NCBI RefSeq assembly: GCF_004135975.1
Contig: NZ_CP026538.1
Coordinates: 1,178,001 to 1,242,000, forward strand
Length of the DNA: 64,000 nucleotides
Reading direction: 5' to 3'
Origin: Solidesulfovibrio carbinolicus
Lineage (GTDB): Bacteria; Desulfobacterota; Desulfovibrionia; Desulfovibrionales; Desulfovibrionaceae
This document shows, piece by piece, positions 44,741-54,712 of this stretch. Numbering within the stretch: position 1 is the first letter of the stretch; each line of letters starts with the position of its first letter. The translations under genes were made by a program, and so were the position numbers. The notes beneath the pieces are model-generated. The model worked only from the letters and a program-made list of their open reading frames with translations. It had not been told where the DNA came from and ran no database searches.

Positions 44741-45850
44741 ATGGAAGACAAGGGTATTTTCGGGAAAATCGCCGCCATCCTTCCGGGCCTGGCCCTGATG
44801 GTCGGCACGCTGTGGGTGCTGCGCACCTGGGTCGAGCCGTGGATGGCCAATACCGTGCTGTTTGGCCAGAAAGGCTGGCTGGTCAAGGTGCTGAGCCTCA
44901 ACTACATCCTTTTGGCCATCATCGTCGGCATGCTCTACCGCAACCTGCTTTTTGGCGGCAAGATTCCGGCCTGGGCTGAAGAGGGCTTTCGCACCACGCG
45001 CCTGTTCATCAAGTCCGGCGTCATCATGCTGGGTTCGCTCTACACCATCCAGAGCCTGGCCAAGGTCGGCGGCATCGCCATCCTGCTCATCATGACCTTT
45101 GTTTTCGGCACCATCTTCTTCGTGATGTTCCTGGGCCGGCTCATGGGCATGGACCGCTCGCTGATCGGCGTCATGGCCGCGGCCTGCGGCGTGTGCGGCG
45201 TTTCGGCCGCCGTGGCCACCTCGCCGGCGGTCAAGGCCAAGCCCTCCGACGTGGCCCTGGTCATCGCCACCATCCTCGGTTTCGGCATCATGACCATGTT
45301 CGTGTCGCCCTTTGTCGGCAAGGCCCTGCAAATGTCCGACTACCAGTTCGGGGCCTGGGTCGGCACGGGTATTCTCAACTCCGGCCAGGTGCTGGCCACC
45401 TGCCTGGCCTTCAACCCGACCATCGCCCCGGGCACGGCCGTGGCTTATGGCGAGATATGGAACGTGGTGCGCGTCATCTCCATCCCGTTCGTGGTCTTTT
45501 TCATCACCATGTGGTTCTGGCGCGCCGAGGCTCAGGCCGAGCATCTGTCCCTGGTCGGCATCCTCAAGGACAAGTTCCCCATTTTCGTCATCGGCTTTTT
45601 CGGCATGACCTTCCTGTCGTCGGTTGGGGCGCTTGGGGCCGAGGGTTCCAACACCCTGCACATGATGCGCGACGTCATGTCCTGGATCTTCGGCATCGGC
45701 CTGGTCGGCCAGGGCGCCTACATCGACATCCGCGAGATCAAGACCGCCGGCGGCAAGCCGCTCAAGGTGGGTCTGGCCGCCGGCTGTCTCAAGTATGTCG
45801 TGGCCCTGCTTGTCATCATGTTTTTCGTCAGCAAGGAATCGTCCTTCTAA
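44741..45850 (+). CDS. YeiH/UPF0324-family membrane transporter
   Basis: The 369-residue protein has about ten hydrophobic helices and no soluble domain. Family-like motifs include GTLWVLRTWVEPWM, RLFIKSGVIMLGSLYTI, AAACGVCGVSAAVATSPAVKAK, GAWVGTGILNSGQVLATC and FFVSKESSF at the end. Members are annotated as putative sulfate exporters (YeiH), but the substrate has rarely been shown; in a sulfate reducer an oxyanion such as sulfite or sulfonate is plausible. The Cys-containing ACGVCGVSAA segment is conserved in this family. It sits between a Usp protein and a lipoyl-like membrane protein in one operon. Confidence 0.85.
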   Translation: MEDKGIFGKIAAILPGLALMVGTLWVLRTWVEPWMANTVLFGQKGWLVKVLSLNYILLAIIVGMLYRNLLFGGKIPAWAEEGFRTTRLFIKSGVIMLGSLYTIQSLAKVGGIAILLIMTFVFGTIFFVMFLGRLMGMDRSLIGVMAAACGVCGVSAAVATSPAVKAKPSDVALVIATILGFGIMTMFVSPFVGKALQMSDYQFGAWVGTGILNSGQVLATCLAFNPTIAPGTAVAYGEIWNVVRVISIPFVVFFITMWFWRAEAQAEHLSLVGILKDKFPIFVIGFFGMTFLSSVGALGAEGSNTLHMMRDVMSWIFGIGLVGQGAYIDIREIKTAGGKPLKVGLAAGCLKYVVALLVIMFFVSKESSF

Positions 45851-45862
45851 GGAGTTTATGAT

Positions 45863-46264
45863 ATGGCCGGAGAAGTGAAAAAAAGCGGCAAGATGACGGT
45901 GTTCCGGTCCGACCGCCACGAGGATGTGGCGGCCATCGTGCTGGTCGGCTGTCTGGTGGTGTTCGTGCTGTGCTACATGGCCTTTATCGTGCCCACGGTC
46001 ACTGTCGGCGCGCCCATGGACGGCAAGATCGTGGCCATTAGCGCCGTCGAGTCGGGCATGGTGAAAAAGGGCGAGCCGCTGTATTCCTTTGAAGTGAAGG
46101 AAAAGAAGTGGACCCAGGGCAAGGTCGAGGAAAAGCTGGTGGTGCGCGAGATCAAGTCCGCCGCCGGCGGCAAGGTGATCAAGGTCGTGGCCAAGCCCGG
46201 CGACGAACTCAAGAAGGGCAAGCCCATCGTGGTCCTGGAGCATGAGAAGGGGACCTTGCCGTGA
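45863..46264 (+). CDS. Membrane-anchored biotinyl/lipoyl-like domain protein
   Basis: ATG 45863 (AAGGAG upstream) gives 133 residues. A basic N-terminus and one membrane span (AAIVLVGCLVVFVLCYMAFIV) are followed by a barrel-sandwich (lipoyl-like) fold: VGAPMDGKIVAISAVESGMV at the start, FEVKEKKW where a biotin or lipoate Lys would lie, and GGKVIKVVAKPGDELKKGKP at the end. The usual AMKM or DKA attachment motifs are absent, so it may be an unmodified scaffold like those in membrane-fusion proteins. The domain should face the periplasm or cytoplasm depending on topology. It probably partners the YeiH-like transporter. It overlaps the next usp gene by 4 bp (GTGA). Confidence 0.75.
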   Translation: MAGEVKKSGKMTVFRSDRHEDVAAIVLVGCLVVFVLCYMAFIVPTVTVGAPMDGKIVAISAVESGMVKKGEPLYSFEVKEKKWTQGKVEEKLVVREIKSAAGGKVIKVVAKPGDELKKGKPIVVLEHEKGTLP

Positions 46265-46725
46265 CCGGGGTGCTGGTCGTCCTCGACGAGTCCGGCCAGG
46301 CCATCGGCCAAGGCCTGGCCCTGGCCCGGCAACTTGGCCAGACCGCTGTCGGCCTTTTCGTCTACGAGCGCGGCTGGAACGTCTACATCGGCCATGATTG
46401 GCTGCTCGGCTCCAACGCCCGGGCCACGTTCCTGGGCTACATCGAGGAGCACGAAAAGGCGGCCGAGGCCGAGCTCAAGGCCCGATTCCTGGCCGAGGCC
46501 CAGGCGGCCGGCGTGGACGCCCGCTTCGAGGCCATTTGCTGCGACGATCTGGAGCATCTGACCGACGCGGTCCTCCGCGAGGCCCGGGAAGGCGGCTACG
46601 GCCACATCGTGTGCGCCGATCCGCTCACGCGCGGCCTGTCCCAGCGTCGCGGCGGCACGAAGGCGCTGGTCCGTGCCGCGCCCTGCCCGGTGGTCCTGGC
46701 TGGACAGGCCGTCGCGGCGGCCTGA
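46261..46725 (+). CDS. Second Usp-like protein of the operon
   Basis: GTG 46261 gives 154 residues with a Usp-type Rossmann fold: VLVVLDESGQAIGQGLALARQL and ALVRAAPCPVVLAGQ at the C-terminus. The glycine-rich ATP motif of the first Usp is not preserved (RGLSQRRGGTKALVRA instead), so ATP binding is doubtful. It is translationally coupled to the lipoyl-like gene and ends the operon before a strong terminator. Confidence 0.8.
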   Translation: MTGVLVVLDESGQAIGQGLALARQLGQTAVGLFVYERGWNVYIGHDWLLGSNARATFLGYIEEHEKAAEAELKARFLAEAQAAGVDARFEAICCDDLEHLTDAVLREAREGGYGHIVCADPLTRGLSQRRGGTKALVRAAPCPVVLAGQAVAAA

Positions 46726-46751
46726 GGCGGCCGGCAACCCTTGTGATTATT

Positions 46752-46779
46752 AACGGGCGGTCCTTCGGGGCCGCCCGTT
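46752..46779 (+). terminator. Terminator of the usp-yeiH operon
   Basis: A 12-bp stem (AACGGGCGGTCC with GGGCCGCCCGTT) caps a TTCG tetraloop, then TTGCATTT. It lies 27 bases beyond the last stop codon. Confidence 0.85.
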
Positions 46780-46839
46780 TGCATTTGGCGCGACAGCATC
46801 AGCCAGAAACCGAAACCGCCATTGTCTTGGCGCGACGCC

Positions 46840-46855
46840 TGGCATACCATTCGCA
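46840..46855 (+). promoter_or_regulatory. Possible sigma-54 promoter upstream of mscS-like gene
   Basis: TGGCAT, five bases, TCGCA: the GG and GC elements have correct spacing, but one T of TTGC is C. It lies 53 bases before the start codon of the channel gene. The match could be chance. Confidence 0.35.
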
Positions 46856-46907
46856 AGCTTCCGCCGCCTTGCCCGTGCAGGGGCGGTCCATTCCCCAAGG
46901 AGCGAGC

Positions 46908-49283
<2,376 letters not shown>

Positions 49284-49327
49284 GGCCGCCGGCCCCATGA
49301 CGCCGGCCAAGGCTTCGGCCCCGCGTA

Positions 49328-49357
49328 CCTTAAACAATACGCCAGTATTTTTTAAGG
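49328..49357. promoter_or_regulatory. AT-rich inverted repeat before the FAD/Fe-S dehydrogenase gene
   Basis: CCTTAAACAATAC and GTATTTTTTAAGG are reverse complements at 12 of 13 positions, separated by GCCA. It lies 172 bases upstream of the dehydrogenase start and just before an AT-rich GATATATGG that could be a -10. It could be an operator, or a weak terminator for the channel gene. Confidence 0.45.
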
Positions 49358-49528
49358 AAGATATATGGTCTTAGTCTGTTGCCTGCCAGGCGCCTGAGGC
49401 GCTTTTCGTGGGAATGACCCGAGGTGCCCGGCGGTCGGGGCCGGACGGGGCAACCGGCCTTGCCTTTCCCGGACATCGGCATTATCTGACTCCCTCCTTT
49501 CCTCAACCCTCGCCGGAAGCGCCTTATC

Positions 49529-52500
49529 ATGTCGGAGCGAACACCCCATATTTCCCTGCCTCTTGAGCGTCTCGTGCCCCGGGTCCTGGACATCACCGCC
49601 GATGAGCTGGATTCCTGGCCCGAGGACGCCAAAAACCTCGCCGTGGCCGTGGCCGCCGAGCTGTTTTTGGTGCGCTCCAATCCGTTTATCAATCCCGGCG
49701 ACGTCAAGGCGTCGGTGGAAAAGCGCCTGGCCGAGGCCAACCCCAAGGCCTGGGGCGATTATCCCCGCACCATCAAGAAGGCGTACAAGGCTTTCTGGGA
49801 CGTCTATGAGGCGGACAGCCGCTTTCGCGACAACCTCGTCGAGCGCCTGCGCCAGTTTCTGCCCGACGAGGCCGTGGTCACCGCGCCCAATTCCCTGGTC
49901 GAGTGTTCCACCGACGCCACCGACCTGCGCATGGAGCTGCCCCTGTGCATGCTCCTGCCCGAGACCGAAGGGCAGATCCGCGACATCCTGCGCCTGGCCA
50001 ATGAACTCGAATTCGCCATCATCCCGCGCGGCGGCGGCTCGGGCCTGACCGGCGGCGCGGTCCCCACCCACAGCCGGGCCGCGATCTTGAGCCTGTCCAA
50101 ATTCAAGAAGATCCTCAGCATCGACCTCGATGCCAAGACCCTGTGCGCCCAGACCGGCGTCATCACCCTGACCGCCATCAAGGCGGCCGAGGCCAAGGGC
50201 TTGCTTTTCACCGTGGACCCGGCCTCCAAGGCGGCCTCGTCGCTGGGCGGCAACATCGCCGAAAACGCCGGCGGCCCCTTTGCTTTCGAGTACGGCACCA
50301 CGCTGGACAACATCATCAGCTACCGCATGGTCGAAGCCACGGGCGAGATCATCGAGATCCGCCGGGTCGATCATCCGCGCCACAAGATCCAGCCCGAGGA
50401 AACGGCCGTCTTCGAGATCCTCGACGAGGACGGCGTGGTGCGCGACGTGGTGAAACTGCCGGGCAACGAGATACGCGGCAAAAACCTCGGCAAGGACGTC
50501 TCCAACAAGTACCTGGGCGGCTTGCCCGGCGTCCAGAAAGAGGGCGTGGACGGCGTCATCACCGAAGCCTGCTTCGCCCTGTACGACATCCCGAAATATT
50601 CCCGCACCTTGTGTCTGGAGTTTTTCGGCCGCTCCATGAAAAACGCCATGTGCGTCATCCGCGACGTGGTGGGACTGCGCAACCGCATCCGCGAGGAAGG
50701 CGACGCGGTCAAGATTTCCGCCCTGGAGGAGTTCAACTCCAAATACGTGCGGGCGATCAGCTACGCCAAGAAATCCGGCCTCTACGAGGGCGATCCCATA
50801 TCAGTGCTGCTGCTGCAGCTCGACTCCGACGACGAAGACGCCATGCTGCGCGCCGCCGCCGACATCGTGGACATCGTCGATCCCTACGACAACGTGGACG
50901 TGTTCGAGGCCAAGGACGCCAAGACCGCCGAACTCTACTGGGAAGACCGCCACAAGCTCTCGGCCATCTCCAAGCGCACCTCGGGCTTCAAGATCAATGA
51001 GGACGTGGTCATCCCCCTGTCCGTGGTGCCGGAATTCGCCGAATTCCTGGAAGACCTCAACCTCAAGTGCATCGCCCGGGCCTACCGCACCGCCCTGCAA
51101 AACGCCGGCCGGCTGCCCGGCATTCCGGCTTCCGACGAATTCATCGCCATGGAGCTGGAATTCTGCGACCGGGTGCTGCGCGGCCGCATTTCCGCCCGCG
51201 ACCTGTCCGACTCGGAAGTCGAGGTCCAGACCCACTATTTCTTTACCGATCTGGCCTCGCGCTACCCGCGCCTCAAGGACCGGCTGGCGGCCATCCACGC
51301 CGAAATGACCGCCACCCGCATCGAGGTGGCCAGCCACATGCACGCCGGCGACGGCAACTGCCACGTCAACATCCCGGTCAACTCCAATGATCCCGAGATG
51401 ATGCGCCAAGCCTGGGAAGCGGCCGAAGCCGTCTTCGAGACCGTCACCAAGCTCGGCGGCGCGGTTTCCGGCGAGCACGGCATCGGCATCACCAAGATCG
51501 CCTTCCTGGCCCAGGACAAGATCGACGCGCTTCGCGCCTACAAAAAGCGCGTGGACCCCAAGAACATCATCAACCCCGGCAAGCTCACCACCCGCGAGCT
51601 GGCCGTGGAACCCTACACCTTTTCCTTCAACCGCCTCATCCGGGACATCAAGAAGACCGCGCTGCCCGACAAGGACCTGCTCATCTCCATTTTAAGCGGC
51701 ATCCAGTTCTGCAACCGCTGCGGCAAGTGCAAGCAGGTCTGCCCCATGTTCGCCCCGGAACGCGGGATGCTCTACCATCCACGCAACAAGAACATCAGCT
51801 TCGGCGCGCTCATTGAAGCCATCTACTATTCCCAGATCACCCACGGCGAACCCGACGCCGCGCTGCTGGAACGGCTTCGCGGCATCACCGACCACTGCAC
51901 CGCCTGCGGCAAGTGCACCGGCGTATGTTCGGTGAAAATCCAGTCCGGCCAGGTGGCCCTGGGCCTTCGCGGCTTCCTGGACCAGCAAGGCCACGGCGGC
52001 CATCCCATCAAACACAAGATCCTCAACTATCTGGCCGAGGACCCGGCCGGCCGTGTGCCCAAGGCGGCCAAGCTCATGGCCTACGGCCAGCAGTTCCACG
52101 GCAAGCTCATGCCGCTTTTGCCGAAGTTCTGGCGAAACCGCATCGAAAACCCGGGCCTTCGCGGCCCCAATCCCTCCCTTGGCCTGCGCAATCTGGCCGA
52201 GCGCCTGGACCTGGACAAAGGCTCCATTTTTATCCCCCAGGAAGGCCGGGAAGCGCCCGAGACGGTGCTCTATTTCCCGGGCTGCGGCGCGTCGGTCTTC
52301 TCCAGCGCCATCGGCCTGGCGGCGGTGCATCTGTTGCTGCGGGCCGAAGTGGCCGTGCTCATGCCGCACACCCATCTGTGCTGCGGCTATCCGCTCCTGG
52401 CCGCCGGCATGGGCGAGGCTTACCGCCAAAACCGCGAGCGCAACCGGGCCGCCCTGGCCGCGCTTCTGGACGAAGCCGAAAGCCTGGGCCTGCGCCCGAC

Positions 52501-53053
52501 CTACTGCCTGACCAGCTGCGGCACCTGCCGGGAATCCCTGGAAGAGCATGAGCTCAAAACCCTGCGTCCCAATCTCAAGCACATGGACGTGACCCAGTTC
52601 CTCATGGGCCGGTTGGATTTCCCGCCCGCGCAGGACGCCTCGCCCATCCTCTACCACGCCGCCTGCCACGCCGAATGGGCCGATGTGCCCAAGACCAAGG
52701 CGGCCGACATGTACAAGACCGCCCTGGGCAAGATCACCGGCCGGCCCGTGGCGCTGTCGCCCAATTGCTGCGGCGAATCCGGCACAGGAGCCATGACCAC
52801 GCCGGCCATCTACAACCGCCTGCGCGACCGCAAGCGCGAGACCCTGGCCGAAAACCTAGCCGAAGCGCAGGAATCCATGCCTATCCTGGTCGGCTGTCCC
52901 TCCTGCAAAATGGGCATCAGCCGCATCCTGTCCGAGATGCGCGACAAACATACGGTCCTGCACACCCTGGAATACCTGGCCGAAGCCCTGGACGGCCCCA
53001 AATGGAAAAAACTGCTCGCCAAAGCGGCCAAGGCGGCCCGGGTGCGAGGGTAG
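49529..53053 (+). CDS. FAD- and 4Fe-4S-dependent dehydrogenase, D-lactate/glycolate type
   Basis: The 1174-residue protein is a fusion of a GlcD-like flavoprotein and a GlcF-like iron-sulfur protein. Residues 1-110 are a helical extension (tentatively DUF3683). The FAD domain shows IPRGGGSGLTGGAVPTHSRA and GGNIAENAGGP, then a cap ending SHMHAGDGNCHVN and VSGEHGIGITK. Two ferredoxin-like clusters follow (CNRCGKCKQVCP and CTACGKCTGVCS), then two CCG domains (CCGYPLLAAGMG, CCGESGTGAM). Such enzymes oxidise 2-hydroxy acids such as D-lactate and pass electrons to the membrane pool; in Desulfovibrio lactate is a key electron donor. The substrate is inferred. It is followed 1 bp later by ruvX. Confidence 0.9.
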   Translation: MSERTPHISLPLERLVPRVLDITADELDSWPEDAKNLAVAVAAELFLVRSNPFINPGDVKASVEKRLAEANPKAWGDYPRTIKKAYKAFWDVYEADSRFRDNLVERLRQFLPDEAVVTAPNSLVECSTDATDLRMELPLCMLLPETEGQIRDILRLANELEFAIIPRGGGSGLTGGAVPTHSRAAILSLSKFKKILSIDLDAKTLCAQTGVITLTAIKAAEAKGLLFTVDPASKAASSLGGNIAENAGGPFAFEYGTTLDNIISYRMVEATGEIIEIRRVDHPRHKIQPEETAVFEILDEDGVVRDVVKLPGNEIRGKNLGKDVSNKYLGGLPGVQKEGVDGVITEACFALYDIPKYSRTLCLEFFGRSMKNAMCVIRDVVGLRNRIREEGDAVKISALEEFNSKYVRAISYAKKSGLYEGDPISVLLLQLDSDDEDAMLRAAADIVDIVDPYDNVDVFEAKDAKTAELYWEDRHKLSAISKRTSGFKINEDVVIPLSVVPEFAEFLEDLNLKCIARAYRTALQNAGRLPGIPASDEFIAMELEFCDRVLRGRISARDLSDSEVEVQTHYFFTDLASRYPRLKDRLAAIHAEMTATRIEVASHMHAGDGNCHVNIPVNSNDPEMMRQAWEAAEAVFETVTKLGGAVSGEHGIGITKIAFLAQDKIDALRAYKKRVDPKNIINPGKLTTRELAVEPYTFSFNRLIRDIKKTALPDKDLLISILSGIQFCNRCGKCKQVCPMFAPERGMLYHPRNKNISFGALIEAIYYSQITHGEPDAALLERLRGITDHCTACGKCTGVCSVKIQSGQVALGLRGFLDQQGHGGHPIKHKILNYLAEDPAGRVPKAAKLMAYGQQFHGKLMPLLPKFWRNRIENPGLRGPNPSLGLRNLAERLDLDKGSIFIPQEGREAPETVLYFPGCGASVFSSAIGLAAVHLLLRAEVAVLMPHTHLCCGYPLLAAGMGEAYRQNRERNRAALAALLDEAESLGLRPTYCLTSCGTCRESLEEHELKTLRPNLKHMDVTQFLMGRLDFPPAQDASPILYHAACHAEWADVPKTKAADMYKTALGKITGRPVALSPNCCGESGTGAMTTPAIYNRLRDRKRETLAENLAEAQESMPILVGCPSCKMGISRILSEMRDKHTVLHTLEYLAEALDGPKWKKLLAKAAKAARVRG

Positions 53054-53054
53054 G

Positions 53055-53498
53055 GTGGAGAAGATACTCGCCATCGATTACGGCCAGGCCCGGGTGGGCC
53101 TGGCCGTTTGCGCTCCAGGGGGAACCGTCGCCTTTCCCCATTCCACCATCGCCTGGGAGACGCGAGACGACTTGTTTGCCAGGCTGCTTGCGGTTATCGA
53201 AGAACAAAACCCAGGCCGCATCGTCATCGGCTACCCGGCCCGGGCCGGCGGCGACGAAGGCCTCACCGGCCGGCAAGTCCGCAACTTCGCCGCCCGGCTG
53301 GCCCGGCGCACCGCCGTGCCCCTGGCCTACGCCGACGAGGCCCACTCCACCGAGGAAGCCGCCGAGCGCCTGCGCGAAGCCGGCCTGTCCGGCCGGGAGC
53401 TTTTGGCCAAGGTGGACGCCATGGCCGCGGCCGTCATCCTCGAACGCTACCTGCGCGGCGGAGAACTATGTTTCGAGCCATCCTCCTTGGGTTCCTGA
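53055..53498 (+). CDS. ruvX: RuvX/YqgF-family putative pre-16S rRNA nuclease
   Basis: GTG 53055 gives 147 residues of an RNase H-like fold: ILAIDYGQARVGLAVCAP (catalytic Asp), IVIGYPARAGGDEG and ADEAHSTEEAAERL near the second acidic site, and KVDAMAAAVILERYL with the last Asp. YqgF was proposed as a Holliday junction resolvase and is now mainly linked to 16S rRNA 5' maturation. It overlaps mltG by 31 bp and follows the dehydrogenase by 1 bp, so all three are likely co-transcribed. Confidence 0.92.
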   Translation: MEKILAIDYGQARVGLAVCAPGGTVAFPHSTIAWETRDDLFARLLAVIEEQNPGRIVIGYPARAGGDEGLTGRQVRNFAARLARRTAVPLAYADEAHSTEEAAERLREAGLSGRELLAKVDAMAAAVILERYLRGGELCFEPSSLGS

Positions 53499-54505
53499 TC
53501 GTCCTTGTCGTCCTGGGCGGAACCATCGGCTACAAGGCCTACGAATTCCTGGCCGTGCCGCCCCAAACGCCCGGCCAGAACAAAATCGTGCTCATCGAGC
53601 CCGGCCAGAACCTCGACGCCGTGGCGAACATGCTCGTGGCCGAAGGCGTGCTGCGCGACGCCGACGGCTTCAAGCTGCTGGCCAAGTTCCTGGACAAGGG
53701 CGGGCGCGTCAAAGCCGGCGAATTTGAAGTCTCCACCGGCTGGACGCCGCAAAAACTCCTCGACTACCTGACCACGGCCAAGGGTGTGCAACACAAGCTC
53801 GCCGCCCCCGAAGGCCTGACCATGCGCCAGATCGCCAGACTGGCCGAAGACGCCGGCCTGTGCTCGGCCGCCGCCTTCCTGCGCGCCGCCCGCGATCCCG
53901 AACTTCTCAAGAAATACAACATCCCGGCCGAATCCGCCGAAGGGTTCCTGTTCCCCAACACCTACCTCTTCACCCGCAAACGCGGCGACGACGGAACCTA
54001 CGTCGTTGAAGCCATGCTCAAGGAATTCTGGAAACAGGCCGAAGCCCTCTGGCCCGGCGAAAAACCGGCCGGCCAAAAACTCCTGGCCTTTGTCACCATG
54101 GCCTCCATCGTGGAAAAAGAAACCGGCGTCGACGCCGAACGCACCCGCGTGGCCGGGGTGTTCGCCAACCGCCTGGCCAAAGGCATGTTGCTGCAAACCG
54201 ATCCCACCATCATCTATGGCCTGGGGGAAAAATTCACCGGCAACCTCACCCGCGCCCACCTCGAAGACGCCGCCAATCCCTACAACACCTACACCCGCCC
54301 CGGACTGCCCCCAGGCCCCATCTGCTCGCCCGGCCTCAAATCCCTGCAGGCCGTGGCCAACCCCGAAAACCACGAGTTCTACTACTTCGTCGCCACCGGC
54401 GAAGGCGAACACAAGTTCAGCAAGACGTTGGACGAACACATCAATGCCGTGAACAAGTACCAGCGCGGCCGTGGCAAGAAGGATGACGGCAAGGGCAAGC
54501 CGTAG
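53468..54505 (+). CDS. mltG: Endolytic transglycosylase MltG (YceG)
   Basis: ATG 53468 lies inside the ruvX end, with GGAG upstream, giving 345 residues. One N-terminal membrane span (AILLGFLIVLVVLGGTIGY), a LysM-like subdomain (LIEPGQNLDAVANML) and the YceG catalytic region ASIVEKETGVDAERT with the active-site Glu, followed by LQTDPTIIYGLG and NPYNTYTRPGLPPGPICSPG, are all typical. MltG cleaves nascent glycan strands and terminates their polymerisation. The C-terminus is Lys/Gly-rich. Confidence 0.95.
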   Translation: MFRAILLGFLIVLVVLGGTIGYKAYEFLAVPPQTPGQNKIVLIEPGQNLDAVANMLVAEGVLRDADGFKLLAKFLDKGGRVKAGEFEVSTGWTPQKLLDYLTTAKGVQHKLAAPEGLTMRQIARLAEDAGLCSAAAFLRAARDPELLKKYNIPAESAEGFLFPNTYLFTRKRGDDGTYVVEAMLKEFWKQAEALWPGEKPAGQKLLAFVTMASIVEKETGVDAERTRVAGVFANRLAKGMLLQTDPTIIYGLGEKFTGNLTRAHLEDAANPYNTYTRPGLPPGPICSPGLKSLQAVANPENHEFYYFVATGEGEHKFSKTLDEHINAVNKYQRGRGKKDDGKGKP

Positions 54506-54530
54506 GGTGGGGGTATAGGGAAAGAAAAGA

Positions 54531-54570
54531 TGCCTCCGGCGGCCGGGGGGGTCAGCCCCCCGGACCCCTG
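54531..54570 (+). repeat. Gene-end hairpin repeat after mltG
   Basis: TGCCTCCGGCGG is followed by CCGGGGGG (54543-54550) pairing with CCCCCCGG (54556-54563), then ACCCCTG. It is the sense-strand copy for mltG of the same family found after the LysE-like gene, 26 bases after the stop codon. Confidence 0.75.
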
Positions 54571-54574
54571 ACCT

Positions 54575-54635
54575 GGGAACAATAATGGCGCATGTCGGCG
54601 CGCAACGCGCGCCGACATGCGCCATTATTGTTCCC
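54575..54635. terminator. Perfect 29-bp palindrome with 3-base loop between convergent genes
   Basis: The sequence from 54575 to 54603 is the exact reverse complement of 54607 to 54635; only AAC separates them. It is AT-rich at the base (GGGAACAATAAT) and GC-rich near the loop (GTCGGCGCGC). It sits midway between convergent mltG and the aminotransferase gene and could terminate transcription from either side or act as a cruciform. Confidence 0.8.
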
Positions 54636-54647
54636 CAAGTGGGGTTT

Positions 54648-54690
54648 CCAAAGGGGCTCAGCCCCTTTGGCCGCCGGAGGCATCTTCCTG
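54648..54690 (-). repeat. Gene-end hairpin repeat after the aminotransferase gene
   Basis: On the minus strand, GATGCCTCCGGCGG then CCAAAGGGGC-TGA-GCCCCTTTGG and GAAACCCCAC. It is nearly identical to the copy after the LysE-like gene and is oriented in the sense of the aminotransferase, 23 bases past its stop. Confidence 0.75.
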
Positions 54691-54712
54691 TCTTTCTAGT
54701 CTTTACTCCACC

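Noticed and set aside
49328-49380. Terminator of the mscS-like gene at the AT-rich inverted repeat
   Set aside because: The T-run is inside the stem rather than after it, and the repeat lies close to a possible -10, so an operator is as likely. Kept as an undefined regulatory repeat.
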